A stretch of 64,000 bases of DNA from Symbiodinium natans (taxonomy: Eukaryota; Sar; Dinophyceae; Suessiales; Symbiodiniaceae), in the NCBI GenBank assembly GCA_905221605.1, contig CAJNDS010002221.1, positions 382,501 to 446,500 on the forward strand. Reading direction: 5' to 3'. Within the stretch, counting starts at the first letter, position 1. Each line of letters starts with the position of its first letter. Below, piece by piece: positions 10,419 through 23,671 of the stretch. A program made the position numbers and the translations under genes. Under the pieces are notes generated by a model that worked only from the letters and a program-made list of their open reading frames with translations, searched no databases and was not told the origin of the DNA.

Positions 10419-13400
10419 ATCACAGGAACAAGGAAGCGGGGGAGGGGGCATACGACAAACCCCTAGGGCAGTCACTAGCCCCTCACAATACGAGCACGGA
10501 ATCAAATTATATGTCAGTCGTCTAGACGCTCCCCAAACCCTACAAGTGAGAAGAAAGGGGACACACGGCAAATTTGCAGGGCTCTCACAAACCCTTGCAA
10601 CACGAAAGGACGAAGCGAGGGAACGTATGACAAACCTCTAAGCCCCTACCAAATCACAGGACCAAGGAAACGGGGGGGACAAATGACAAACCTCTAGGAC
10701 AGCCACTAGCCCCTCATAGTTTGAGCACGGAAGCAAATCATATATGACGATCATCTAGACTTTAGACGCTCCCCCCAAACCCTACAAGCTCGAAGAAAGT
10801 GGATATACGACTAGCCTCCAGGGCCCTCACAAAACCCTTACCACCCATACAACGCGAAGGGGCGAAGGAAGGGGACATACGACAAACCTCTAGGGCAGTC
10901 AGTAACCCCACATAGTACGAGCACGGAAGCAAATGATGTATGGTAATCATCTCGACGCTCCTCAAAATCTCCAAGCACGAAGAAAGGGGACACACGACAA
11001 ACCTTCAAGGCCCAACAAAACCCCTACAACACGAAGGGGCGAAAGGAGGGGACATACGACAAAGCTCTAAGCCCCTACCAAATCTCAGGAACAGGAATCG
11101 GGGGGACATACGACAAACCTCTAGGGCAATCATGGGCAATCACTAGCCCCTCACAATACGAGCACGGAATCAAATTATATGTCAGTCGTCTAGACGCTCC
11201 CCAAACCCTACAAGTGAGAAGAAAGGGGACACACGGCAAATTTGCAGGGCTCTCACAAAACCCTTGCAACACGAAAGGACGAAGCGAGGGAACGTATGAC
11301 AAACCTCTAAGCCCTACCAAATCACAGGACCAAGGAAACGGGGGGGACAAATGACAAACCTCTAGGACAGCCACTAGCCCCTCATAGTTTGAGCACGGAA
11401 GCAAATCATATATGACGATCATCTAGACTCTAGACGCTCCCCCCAAACCCTACAAGCTCGAAGAAAGTGGATATACGACTAGCCTCCAGGGCCCTCACAA
11501 AACCCTTACCACCCATACAACGCGAAGGGACGAAGGAAGGGGACAAAAGACAAACCTCTAGGGCAGTCAGTAACCCCACATAGTACGAGCACGGAAGCAA
11601 ATGATGTATGGTAATCACCTCGACACTCCTCAATTCTCCAAGCTCGAAGAAAGGGGACACACGACAAGCCTTCAAGGCCCAACAAAACCCCTACAACACG
11701 AAGGGGCGAAAGGAGGGGACATACGACAATGCTCTAGGCCCCTACCAAATCTCAGGAACAAGAATCGGGGGGACATACGACAAACCTCTAGGGCGATCAC
11801 TAGCCCCTCACAATACGAGCACGGAATCGAATTATATATATATATATATATATGCTACCCCCCCCGCAGCGACCTACCCTTTTTCGGCCTTTTTAGGCCT
11901 TTTTAACAAAATATAACAAAGAAGGCCCAAAAGTCGCGTAGTTAATCACCGGGTATTGAAGGACAGTTACTGGGACACCCACCTCACAGACCCCGATAAG
12001 CCAGCATTGGAAGAATCTACATTTTGAATCTGAAGCGGACAATGCTGTCTTTAGATGTTTAGATTTGTGGCTTTCTATGCAAATTGTGCGTTTAAAGGGC
12101 AATTAATGTTTTGTTGAGCAACTAATTTATTTATACAAGTGTTTGTACGAGGCAAAGTATTAATCAAATAGTGAAACATTTTTCTTGGTTCTATGCGAAT
12201 TTAACTACTGGAGAAATTGTTAAGCAAAGAGCCCAAGTTGACTCAAGTGAATACTATTTAAAGGAGCATACTCAACCAAGATACGAAATAGACACCATTC
12301 TCAACCAAAATATGGCAAAGTGTGCGTTTAAAGTGCAAATAATGCTTTGTTGAGCAACTACTGTATTTATACAATTGTGTTTGTACTAGGCAAAGTATGC
12401 TCTCTGAAAAGTCCACTGAAATACCTTATGTTTACATATTCATGAATCGTTTTTATTTTTGAAATAATCATTTTATGCGAATTTAGCTACTCGAGCAATT
12501 ATTAGGCAAATAGCCCAATTTGACTCAAGTGAATACCATTTAAAGGACCATACTCAACCAAAATACGAAAGAAGCACCATATTCAACAAAAAAAAATATG
12601 GCAAAGTGTGGTTTAAAGGGCAAATAGTGCTTTGTTGAGCAACTCATGCATTGAAACAGTTGTGTTTATACCAGGCAAAGTATTATTGAAATACTATCTG
12701 CAAAGTCAAATGAAACACCTTATGTTTACATATTCATGAAACAATCCCTTTTTTGAAGTATTCATTCTATGCGAATTTAACTACTAGAGGAATTCTTAAG
12801 CAAATAGCCCAATTTGACCCAAGTGAATACTATTTAAAGGACCATACTCAACCCAATACGAAATAAACACTAACGGAAATGGAAGCGGTTCTACCTGCGT
12901 AACAATGAGACAAAAATTGCTGAAGTATTCAATAAAGACCACTTATATACTATGTCTGAAAAGCACAATTTGCATAAGCAAGCTTAAAAATGCACAATAA
13001 TGGAAATAGAAGCGGTTCTACTTACATAACGATGAAACAAACATGTCTGAAGTATTCAATAAAGACCACATATATACTATGCTTGAAAAACGCAACTTGC
13101 ACAATCAGGCTTAACAAATGCACAAGAATCCTAGAAAACTACTTAGTGAAGGCCAGTTCACAAATACATAAAAACATCCAAAAGCGCAAGCTTTTCAGGA
13201 GAATCTCTGGTGAAGTTTGGATTATAGGGTTTTGGGGTATCCCTGGACGAGTAGGAGTCACTTTTTAACCAAACAATTCTAAGCAATAAATGCTTTTCCT
13301 CAAGCCGAGTATTGCAAATGCTGCTTCTAGATAATTAATCGCATTTACCAGGCAAATATTATCCCTGCGAATTTAGCTACCAGAGCACCAAGTAATGGCT

Positions 13401-16400
13401 GAATAAGGTCTACTACACTTGAGTACAACCAAAAGATGCACTAAACACTAGCGGCTCTACTTACGTAATAACGAAACAAATAGTTCTGAAGCACTAGAAA
13501 GACCACTTGTATACTATTTCTGAAAAGCACAATTAGCATAAGCACACTGAAAAATGTGTAGTTGTTGCCTCGTGACCGTGAAGGCGAACCAAAAAGCCAA
13601 AATACCAAAACCAAAAAACCAAAAATACCAAAACCAAAAAAACCAAAAAAAACAAAACCAAAAAAACCAAAAAAAAAACAAAAAAAACAATTTTCCGGGA
13701 CTCTTGGAGAAGCCCCATAGGGATTCCTGAGAGTCCCAGAGAATTGTTTTTTTGGTGTTTTTGGTTTTTGTTTTTTTGTTTTTTTTTGGTTTTGGTTGTT
13801 TTGTTTTTTTTTGGTTTTGTTTTTTGTTTTTTTTGGTTTTGGTATTTTTGGTTTTTCTACTGTCCCGTGTATGCGATTTTTGTTGTATTTTAGTCTACGC
13901 CCTAGAAATACGCTATATTGCACACCGAGTTTGCTTGCAGTGCAGCTGGGTGACTTGAGACAAGGCGAAAAAGGGTAGGTTTAGTGGGGGGGGGGTACCA
14001 TATATATATATGTATATATCAGTCGTCTAGGCTCCCCAAACCCTACAAGCACGAAGAAAGGGGACACACGCAAACATCCCACGAAGGAACGAAGGGAGAG
14101 GAATTACGACAAACCTCTAGACCCCTACCAAATCACAGGAATACGATGCGGGGGACACACGAGAAATCTTTAGGGCAATCAATACCCTCATAGCGACTGC
14201 GGAAGCAAACGATATGTGATAATCATCTAGACACTCCCCAAACCCTGCAAGCACGAACAAAGGGGACATACGAAAAACCTCCAGAGCGCTCACGAAACCC
14301 TTACAAAAAACCTCAGAAGCAAATGACTTATGACAATCATCTAGATGCCAAGAAAGGGGACACACGACAAACCTGTAGGCCCCTACTACATCACAGGAAC
14401 AAGGAAGCGGAGGGCATACGACAAACCTCTAGGGCAGTCACTAGCCCCGCACAATACGAGCCCGGAATCAAATTACATATGTCAGTCGTCTAGACGCTCC
14501 CCAAACCCTACAAGCAAGAAGAAAAGGGACATACGGCAAATTTGCAGGGCTCTCACAAAACCCTTGCAACACGAAAGGACGAAGGGAGGGAATATATGAC
14601 AAACCTCTAAGCCCCTACCAAATCACAGGACCAAGGAAACGGGGGGGACAAATGACAAACCTCTATGACAGTCACTAGCCCCTCATAGTTTGAGCGCGGA
14701 AGCAAATCATATATGACGATCATCTAGACTCTAGACGCTCCCCCCCAAACCCTACAAGCTCGAAGAAAGTGGATATACGACTAGCCTCCAGGGCCCTCAC
14801 AAAACCCTTACCACCCATACAACGCGAAGGGACGAAGGAAGGGGACATACGACAAACCTCTAAGGCAGTCACTAACCGCACATAGTACGAGCACGGAAGC
14901 AAATGATGTATGGTAATCATCTCGACGCTCCTCAAACTCTCCAAGCACGAAGAAAGGGGACACACGACAAGCCTTCAAGGCCCAACAAAACCCCTACAAC
15001 ACGAAGGGGCGAAAGGAGGGGACATACGACAAAGCTCTAGGCCCCCACCAAATCTCAGGAACAGGAATCGGGGGGACATACGACAAACCTCTAGGGCGAT
15101 CACCAGCCCCTCACAATACGAGCACAGAATCGAATTATATATATATATATATGTATATATCAGTCGTCTAGGCTCCCCAAACCCTACAAGCACGATGAAA
15201 GGGGACACACGCAAACATCCCACGAAGGAACGAAGGGAGAGGAATTACGACAAACCTCTAGACCCCTACCAAATCACAGGAATACGAAGCGGGGGGGCAC
15301 ACGAGAAATCTTTAGGGCAATCAATACCCTCATAGCGACTGCGGAAGCAAAGGATATGTGATAATCATCTAGACACTCCCCAAACCCTGCAAGCACGAAC
15401 AAAGGGGACATACGAAAAAACCTCCAGAGCGCTCACGAAACCCTTACAACACGAAGGGACGAAGGGAGGGGACAAAAGATAAACCTTTAGGCCCCTCCCA
15501 ACTCACAGGAACACGAAGCAGGGGGGCATACGACAAATCTCTAGGGCGGTCAATAGCCCTCATAATACGACCACGGAAGCAAATGACTTATGATGACAAT
15601 CATCTAGACGCCAAGAAAGGGGACATACGGCAAACCTCCAAGGCCGAATGCAACCCTCACAACACGAAGGGACGAAGGGAGGGGACATATGACAAGCCTC
15701 TGGCCCCTACCAAATCTCAGGAACACGAAGCGGGGGAATATACGACAAACCTCTAGGGCAGCCACTAGCCCCTCATAGTACGAGCGCGGAAGGAATGATT
15801 TTTGACAATTATCTAGACACTCCCCAAACCCTACAAGCACGAAGAAAGGGGACATGCGACAAACCTCCGGGGCCCTCACAAAACCCAAACAACACGAACG
15901 AAGAAAACAACTCATACAAACCTCTGGGCCCCTACCAAATCACAACAACACGAAGCGGGGGGACATACGATTAACCTCTAGGGCAGTCACTAACCCCTCA
16001 AGACGGGGGGTGAAAGGGATTATGGGAGATGATGGGGAATGATGATGGGGGATGATGGGGGATGATGCGGGATGATGGGAGATGATGGGGGGGGATGGGG
16101 AATGATGGGGGATGACGCGGGATGAGAGACATGATGGGGCATGATAGGGGCTGATCGGGGACGATGATGGGGGCTGATGGGGGATGATGGTGGATGATGG
16201 GGGGGTGAAAGGGATTATGAGAGATGATGGGGAATGATGATGGGGGATGATGGGGGATGATGGGAGATGATGGGGATGATGGCGGATGATGCGGGATGAT
16301 GGGGGATGATGGGGGATGATGGGGGATGATGGGGGATGACGCGGGATGACGCGGGATGAGAGAGACGATGGGACATGATAAGGGGGCTGACTGTCTCATC

Positions 16401-17511
16401 CCCCATCATCCCCCATCATCCCCCATCATCCCTTTCACCCCCCCCGAAATGATGGGAGATGATGGGGGATGATTGGGGGATGATGGGGCATGATGGGGGA
16501 TGAGAGAAACGATGGGAGATGATGGGAGATGATGCGGGGTGATGTGGGATGGGCAATGAGCGGGTATGTCTGAAATCCTGGAAAAGACAATTCCCGGGGT
16601 TTGATTTTAAAGGGTTTAAATTCTTTTCGGCGTCTTAACTTTTTATGAACTCCTTACACAATCAAATCCGGTATTTGATTTTTGTTAAGGGTTTCAAGGA
16701 TATTACCCTAAACCCTAAACGCTAAACCCTAAACCCTAAACCCTAAACCGTAAACCCTAAACCCTAGACCCTAAACCCTAAACCCTAAACCCTAAACCCT
16801 AAACCCTAAACCCTAAACCGAACCCCGGGATTTAGTTCTTTAAGGATTTCAATGATTTTTTGGGCATTTTAAATTTCATGAAATCCTTGAAAAATTAAAT
16901 CCCGGGATTAAGTTTTTCAAGGATTTCAAGGATTTCATAAACTTCAAATACCGGAGCTCCTGCAAAAGCAAACGCCCCCCTCCCCACTCAGAGTGCGGGA
17001 AGACCACGCGGATTTCAAAATTTATGAAATCCTTGAAATCCTTGAAAAATCAAATCCCGGGATTTGATTTTTCAAGGATTTCATAAAATTTTAAATGCCC
17101 AAAAAAACCTTGAAATCCTTAAAATATTAAATCCCGGGATTTGATTTTTTAAGGATTTCAAGGATTTTTTGGGCATTTTAAATTTCATGAAATCCTTGAA
17201 AAATTAAATCCCGGGATTTAGTTTTTCAAGGATTTCAAGGATTTCATAAAATTTAAATACCGGAACTCCTGCAAAAGCAAACCCCCCCCCCTCCCCACTC
17301 AGAGTGCGGGAAGACCACGCGGATTTAAAAATTTATGAAATCCTTGAAATCCTTGAAAAATTAAATCCCGGGATTTGATTTTTCAAGGATTTCATGAAAT
17401 TTAAAATGCCCAAAAAATCCTTGAAATCCTTAAAATATCAAATCCCGGGATTTGATTTTTTAAGGATTTCAAGGATTTTTTAGGCATTTTAAATTTCATG
17501 AAATCCGTGAA
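10419..17511. repeat. Second copy of ~7.1-kb assembly duplication
   Basis: It repeats 3242-10318: satellite (10419-11840), AT-rich segment (11841-14012), satellite (14013-15998), GATGGGG minisatellite (15999-16565), CCCTAAA array (16704-16818) and 311-bp satellite. Differences are scattered single bases and homopolymer lengths, for example a T/A change near 15888 and an A/G change near 17507. Confidence 0.9.
13581..13868. mobile_element. A/T-rich fold-back element (copy 2)
   Basis: This is the counterpart of 6403-6690 in the duplicated contig end, with the same arms and the same GGGACTCT/AGAGTCCC core. Confidence 0.55.
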
Positions 17512-19811
17512 AAAGTCAAATCCCGGGATTTGATTTTTCAAGGATTTCAAGGATTTCATAAAATTTAAATACCGGAAATCCTGCAAAAGCAAACCCCCCT
17601 CCCCACTCAGAGTACGGGAAGACCACGCGGATTTTAAAATTTATGAAATCCTTGAAATCCTTGAAAAATTAAATCCCGGGATTTGGTTTTTCAAGGATTT
17701 CATGAAATTTAAAATGCCCAAAAAATCCTTGAAATCCTGAAAAAATATCAAATCCCGGGATTTGATTTTTTAAGGATTTCAAGGATTTTTTAGGCATTTT
17801 AAATGTCATGAAATCCTTGAAAAACTAAATCCCGGGATTTAATTTTTCAAGGATTTCAAGGATTTCATAAAATTTAAATACCGGAATTCCTGCAAAAGCA
17901 AACCCCCCCCTCCCCACTCAGAGTACGGGAAGACCATTGGCACGGGAATGGTTTTTAAATATTTAATGAAATCCTTGAAATTCCTTGAAAAATTAAATCC
18001 CGGATTTGGATTTTTCAAGGAGTTCATAAAATTTAAATGCCCAAAAACTTGAACTCTTAAAATATTAAATCCCGGATTTGATTTTTAAAGTATTTCAAGG
18101 ATTTTTTTTTGGGCATTTGAATTTTATGAAATCCTTGTAACAATTAAATCCGATTTCGTTTTCAAGGATTTCAAGATTGTCATACAATTTTAAATCAGGA
18201 ACTCCGCAAAGCAAACCCCCCCTCCCCCTCAAGAGTACGTTGAAGACCACCTGCCGGATTTTAAAATTTATGAAATCCTTGAAATCCTTGAAAAATTAAT
18301 CCGGGATTTGATTTTTCAAGGATTTCATAAAATTTAAAATGCCCAAAAAATCCTTGAAATCCTTAAAATATTAAATCCCAGGATTTGATTTTTTTGAGGA
18401 TTTCAAGGGTTTTTGGGCATTTGAAATTTTATGAAATCCTTGAAAAATTAAATCCCGGGATTTAATTTTTCAAGGATTTCAAGGATTTCATAAAATTTAA
18501 ATACCGGAACTCCTGCAAAAGCAACCCCACTCAGAGTACGGGAAGACCACGCGGATTTAAAAATTTATGAAATCCTTGAAATCCTTGAAAAATTAAATCC
18601 CGGGATTTGATTTTTCAAGGATTTCATAAAATTTAAAATGCCCAAAAAATCCTTGAAATCCTTAAAATATTAAATCCCGGGATTTGATTTTTTTAAGGAT
18701 TTCAAGTGGTTTTTGGCATTTTTAAATTTCATGAATCCTTGAAAAATCAATCCCGGGAACTTTCAAGGATTTCATGGAACTCCTGCAAAAGCAAACCCCC
18801 CCCTCCCCACTCAGAGTACGGGAAGACCACGCGGATTTTAAAATTTATGAAATCCTTGAAATCCTTGAAAAATTAAATCCCGGGATTTGATTTTTCAAGG
18901 ATTTCATAAAATTTAAAATGCCCAAAAAATCTTTGAAATCCTTAAAATATTAAATCCCCGGATTTGATTTTTTAAGGATTTCAAGGATTTTTTGGGCATT
19001 TGAAATTTTATGAAATCCTTGAAAAATTAAATCCCGGGATTTGATTTTTTCAAGGATTTCAAGGATTTCATAAAATAAATACCGGAAAACTCCTGCAAAA
19101 AGCAAACCCCCCCCTCCCCACTCAGAGTACGGGAGACCACGCGGATTTTTTTAAAATTTATGAAATCCTTGAAATCCTTGAAAAATTAAATCCCGGGATT
19201 TGATTTTTCAAGGATTTCATAAAATTTAAAATGCCCAAAAAATCCTTGAAATCCTTAAAATATTAAATCCCAGGATTTGATTTTTTAAGGATTTCAAGGA
19301 TTTTTTGGGCATTTGAAATTTTATGAAATCCTTGAAAAATTAAATCCCGGGATTTGATTTTTCAAGGATTTCAAGGATTTCATAAAATTTAAATACCGGA
19401 ACTCCTGCAAAAGCAAACCCCCCCCTCCCCACTCAGAGTACGGGAAGACCACGCGGATTTTAAAATTTATGAAATCCTTGAAATCCTTGAAACATTAAAT
19501 CCCGGGATTTGATTTTTCAAGGATTTCATAAAATTTAAAATGCCCAAAAAATCCTTGAAATCCTTAAAATATTAAATCCCAGGATTTGATTTTTTAAGGA
19601 TTTCAAGGGTTTTTGGGCATTTGAAATTTTATGAAATCCTTGAAAAATTAAATCCCGGGATTTGATTTTTCAAGGATTTCATGAAATTTAAAATGCCCAA
19701 AAAATCCTTGAAATCCTTAAAATATTAAATCCCGGGATTTGATTTTTTAAGGATTTCAAGGGTTTTTTGGGCATTTTGAATTTCATGAAATCCTTGAAAA
19801 ATCAAATCTAG
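16819..19811. repeat. 311-bp satellite array
   Basis: The landmark ACTCAGAGT recurs at 16986, 17297, 17605, 17916, ~18229 (degenerate), 18529, 18809, 19120 and 19431. Spacing is 300-313 bp, apart from one 280-bp unit. Each unit holds two or three AAATCCCGGGATTT palindromes flanked by AAGGATTTCA/TGAAATCCTT inverted words, plus a C-rich tract before the landmark. Confidence 0.93.
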
Positions 19812-19832
19812 GGATTTCCCGGCGGCAAACGA

Positions 19833-19859
19833 GGCGTGCCAAATAGACCCTAAAGGTCC
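19833..19859 (+). repeat. 27-bp inverted repeat, right copy
   Basis: GGCGTGCCAAATAGACCCTA... matches the reverse complement of 1530-1556 without mismatch. It marks the border between the satellite block and the repeat/exon mosaic. Confidence 0.8.
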
Positions 19860-20210
19860 TACGTACTTAGGGGTTTAGGGTTTAGGGTTTAGGGTTTAGG
19901 GTTTAGGGTTGACCTTCTTGGGTTCTGTGTTCCTTCCTAAATGTTGCTAGCACCAAAAAAGGGTACCCCATTTGCAAGATGCTTACTGGGCTGCCAAGAA
20001 TCCTAAGCAGGTGGACGGACAATGACAGCGAACTTCAACCCTACAGCCTAAACCTAAACCCTAAACACTACTAACTGGGGTCTAGGTAGGGCACCAATTG
20101 GATTCGAATTGTAGTTAATTAAACCCTAAACCCTAAACCCTAGACGCTAAACCCTAGGCACCCTTAAAGTATGGGACCCTAATTCTAGAGAACTACCCCA
20201 GGGGCCGAAG

Positions 20211-20293
20211 GGTCCAGCCATGTACCTAAAGAATGTGGAACACTTGGGCATTAGAGTAGGCCCAAGTGCATAACAATGGGGGTACATGGGCCC
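20211..20293. mobile_element. MITE-like element, family C
   Basis: It runs from GGTCCAGCCATGTACCTAAAG to GGGGGTACATGGGCCC, with inner inverted words CACTTGGGC and GCCCAAGTG. Related copies are at 25642-25735, 43360-43451 and 61353-61449. Confidence 0.6.
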
Positions 20294-20877
20294 GAAACCC
20301 TAAGCCCTAAACCCTAAGCCCTAAACCCTAAACCCCAACGCTCTGAGAGAAAGTTGAGGTCGTCCAACACCACAGTGCAGGGATTCAAGGCCATTGGCCT
20401 GCGGCGCTTTTTAGGGTTTAGGGTTTAGTGGAGGTGTTTGCGCTTTGCGAGTTTGTTGGACTTGACACAGCGGGCTTGGAAGGTTTAGACCCACTCTAAG
20501 CCCTAAATCCTAAACCTAAGCCCGAAACCCTGCACGAGCACGTGCTTGGGATCTCCGAAACCCCGCAGCCCTGAAGAAACCATGTTTCTAGCAGAAGTCC
20601 CGGCGTAACCGAATGAATTCCTTTGACGGGTACCCTGTTTGGCTCGTAAGTCCCAACTCTGGGACTCTGAACCCTCCAAACCCTAAACCCTAACCCCAAG
20701 ACACCCTAAACCCTAAACCCTAAACCCCAAACCCTAAACCCTACACCCCAAACCCTAAACCCCAAACCCCATGACCTCTAGCACCTCTTGCAGACTTCGC
20801 TGCCACTTGGAGGTTCAGGGTACTTAAAAGCCCCAATTATAGCTGTACTCATAAGCCTCCTATGTCCTCTAAGTAGG

Positions 20878-21005
20878 TTATATGAAGTAGGGTCTATATT
20901 TCTTGTATCCCCAAAAGGACACCAATTGTATATGCTCACCGATAAAAAAGGAACCTTATATACACTCACCAGTAACAGCAACATAAACCCATATGTGGAC
21001 GTATA
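20878..21005. mobile_element. MITE-like element, family A (diverged)
   Basis: It starts TTATATGAAGTAGGG and contains CCCCAAAAGGACACCAATTG, then CCTTATATACACTCACC, then ATAAACCC. The same order of words occurs at 29815-29925 and 37893-37998. Confidence 0.6.
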
Positions 21006-21126
21006 ACCCTAAACCCTAAACCCTAAACCCTAAACCCTAAACCCTAAACCCTAAACCCTAAACCCTAAACCCTAAACCCTAAGGGGTTCTAAGTACCCAT
21101 GAACCTCCAAAGCAGGCCATCCTCAG

Positions 21127-21178
21127 AAGTACTTTGGAGAAGGGCAAAGTTGCGCGGAGCTCAAACCCTTCCCGCGTG
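21127..21178 (+). CDS. Exon-like island, unassigned
   Basis: The island is bounded by CCATCCTCAG and a donor G|GTTTAGGG whose GT belongs to the TTTAGGG array. The frame reads KYFGEGQSCAELKPFPR plus one base. A CCCTAAA array and a family B fragment precede it. It is too short for a family call. Confidence 0.55.
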
Positions 21179-22171
21179 GTTTAGGGTTTAGGGTTTAGGG
21201 TTTTGGGTTCAGGGTTTAGGGTTTAGGGTTCAGGGTTGCGGGAGTGGGCGTAGGGCTTGGAGGCTTCGACCTGTGAGGTGCGAATCTGTTGGCTCCGAGG
21301 TCCCGGGTTAGGGTTTAGGGTTTACGGTTTAGTGTGATGAGGGGATATGAAAGAGACTGCTTTGTGGTACTTTACTGTAACTTTAGATCCGCACCCCTTT
21401 TGGGTTAATTGGGTTTCTTAATAAGGCAGCTAAACGTTTAGTTTTTAGCTACCCTCCTGAGTGCAGCCAAGACTGTATCTATAGACATGTTTACTGATCA
21501 TGGTGAAAGCTCTTATCAATGTATCTCATATAGGTTTCACTACTTGCGATGGTTCCTTGATGGTTCCGACCCTGGCCAAGATGTCGGTTCTTGCCATCAC
21601 AGCTATCGTTGTCACTATCCCCACGAATCTTAGCCTATTCTTGGTGGTCATGTTTTTGAGTGATAAATCCTGTTGTAGTTATGCTTTGTCATGGCTGCTT
21701 TACTGCTACTGCTCCTGCTCCTACTTCTCATGCTACTGCTAGTGCTAGTCCTACTCCTACTACTGCTACTCCTGCTACTGCTACTGCTACTACTACTACT
21801 ACTCCTGCTCCTACTCCTACTGCCATTGGTGCGGTTGTCGTCTTTATCGTTATCCCTATCGTTATGATTATTGTCTTCCTAACCATTACCACCCTTTCCA
21901 TGTGCGCCATTTTTGTCTTTGTGATCAACATTATCATGTATGATCGCTGTTCCTGTGATCAACAAGAGTTTTCGGTTTTCACGCAAACACAATACTCTTA
22001 GTTAGCTCTAGACCCTTCAACCCTCAACCCCTTAACCCCAGCACCGCGTGCTGGTGAACTCCCAGGTTTGCCAGACTTTGTTGAGAGGGGGGAGGGGAGG
22101 GGGAGGAGCGGGGGCTGGTTTTGGGTTTGGGGTTGAGAGAGGTTCGGGATTTAGGTGCAAAACCCTAAAGC
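21179..22171. other. Intron/intergenic stretch with CTACTG microsatellite
   Basis: TTTAGGG runs at 21179-21235 and 21305-21335 are followed by a non-telomeric stretch. Positions 21705-21820 hold a CTACTG/CTCCTG trinucleotide repeat, which drives overlapping Thr/Pro/Ala-rich ORFs. Positions 22085-22115 are G-rich. No supported gene. Confidence 0.55.
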
Positions 22172-22222
22172 CTAAACCCTAAACCCTAAACCCTAAACCC
22201 TAAACCCTAAACAACTTTCGAG

Positions 22223-22306
22223 GTGCAACAGCTGCTCAAGGAGAGCAACCCGCTTGCCGACGAAAAGACGAGCCTTTGCAGCACGCACAAACATGCTTTG
22301 GAACTG
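22223..22306 (+). CDS. Exon-like island, 28 codons
   Basis: It lies between AACTTTCGAG and the GC donor GCTTAG, and is preceded by five CCCTAAA units and followed by TTTAGGG units. The frame is phase 0 throughout: VQQLLKESNPLADEKTSLC... ending HALEL. The composition is helical and hydrophilic, as in an ordinary soluble protein. Family unknown. Confidence 0.7.
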
Positions 22307-22634
22307 GCTTAGTTTAGGGTTTAGGGTTTAGGGCTTAAGGTGAAGGACTTTTAGGTGTAGGACCCATGTATTGCGTGCCGGCGCGCAGGGTTGAGGGGGT
22401 AAAACCCCGAAACCTTCAACCGCAGAACCCTTCAAACGCAGGGTTTCCCCTATGCAGGGTTTAGGGTTTAGGGTTGAGGGTTGAGGGTTGAGGGTTGAGG
22501 GGCCGACCTGGTAGGATTGGTACGCCTTGCACACTCAGCCCCGAGCCTGAGAGGCCCAGCCCAAACAAGGGTTTAGGGTTTAGGGTGTAGGGTTTAGGGT
22601 TTAGGGTTCAGGGTTTAGGGTTTAGGGTTTAGGG

Positions 22635-23220
22635 GCCTAAAGCCTTAACATGAACCCCCAACCCTCAAACCTAAAACCCTCACTCCTACACCCTAGACCT
22701 GAACCCTAAACCCGCCTAAACCCCAGTCATAAGCCCCGAACCCCTTAAACCCTCCACGCTAAGCTCTAGAACTCTCAACCGTAAACTCCTAAACCCTCAA
22801 ACAACCTAAGTCCTTAACTCTTGAGCCCGAAAGCCCAAAGACCTGAACCCCAAAGCCTTTCAACCCTAAACCCTCAAGCCGAAACCCTAAAAGACTGAAA
22901 CCCTGAGGCCCTCAACCCTCTAACCCTAAACCCTAAAATCCTTAACCCTGAACCCTGAAACCCAAGACCCTCAGTCCCCTGAACCCTAAAGCCCCAGTAA
23001 ACCCGAAAAGCCTAAAGCCCTAATCCAAAAACCCTGCAACCCGTAGCCCGAAAATCCTGAAACTCTACAACCCCAAAAGCCCAACCCTAAACCCTAAACC
23101 CCAAAAAGCCCAACCCTAAACCCTAAACCCTAAACCCTAAACCCTAAACCCTAAACCCTAAACCCTAAACCCTAAACCCTAAACCCTAAACCCTAAACCA
23201 CAAGACCCTAAACCACAAGA
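22635..23220. repeat. Degenerate and perfect CCCTAAA repeats
   Basis: Positions 22635-23080 are strongly diverged CCCTAAA-type sequence; 23106-23198 hold about 13 perfect units. ACCACAAGACCC is duplicated at the array edge (about 23197-23222), consistent with local duplication. Confidence 0.85.
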
Positions 23221-23369
23221 CCCCTCAGGAGCCTTGAACCCTATCACCCTCAACCAAAAACCGTGAAACCCCAAAACCCCTCAGCCCTTTAGCTCCCTGG
23301 GGTTCCGGTTGCGGCTTCGGGATGTTAGGGTCTATAGGGTTTAGGTTTAGAGTTTAGGGTTTGGGGTTT

Positions 23370-23471
23370 AGTTTAGAGGTTTAGGGGTTTAGGGGTTTAG
23401 GGGTTTAGGGGTTTAGGGGTTTAGGGGTTTAGGGGTTTAGGGGTTTAGGGGTTTAGGGGTTTAGGGGTTTA
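23370..23471. repeat. Homogeneous TTTAGGGG octamer array
   Basis: About ten consecutive GGTTTAGG octamers, one G longer than the standard heptamer, sit between ordinary TTTAGGG runs. Confidence 0.9.
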
Positions 23472-23580
23472 GGGTTTAGGGTTTCGGGTTTATGGTTTAG
23501 GGTCTTTTAGGGTTTTCCGTTTAGGAGCTTTTAAATCTTCATTCAGAGTTGAAACTTGGGATTTTTGGGGGTGGGTGAAG

Positions 23581-23662
23581 AGTGCGGGAAACGCAAAAGC
23601 CGAGGCTCGAGGCCTGCGATCTTGAAAGCGGGGCTGTGCTCAACGCCGTGCTAGGCAGGGGG
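23581..23662 (+). CDS. Exon-like island, unassigned
   Basis: After GGGTGAAG one frame stays open, reading VRETQKPRLEACDLESG and on to NAVLGRG. It ends at the donor G|GTTTAGGG. The upstream side carries TTTAGGG rather than CCCTAAA, an exception to the usual flank order. Confidence 0.55.
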
Positions 23663-23671
23663 GTTTAGGGC

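Larger units (their letters stand above)
19862..21126. other. Repeat mosaic without a firm exon
   Basis: It contains TTTAGGG runs (19864-19908, 20408-20430), CCCTAAA arrays (notably 21003-21082, 11 units), and copies of inverted-repeat families C (20211-20293), B (half, 20809-20877) and A (20878-21005). Weak exon-like pieces follow CAG at about 20017 and 20384, but their frames are short. Confidence 0.6.

Noticed and set aside
21500-22001. Two overlapping ORFs (80 and 113 codons), one Thr/Ala/Pro-rich then hydrophobic
   Set aside because: The composition comes from the CTACTG/CTCCTG trinucleotide repeat; no splice context and no family signal.
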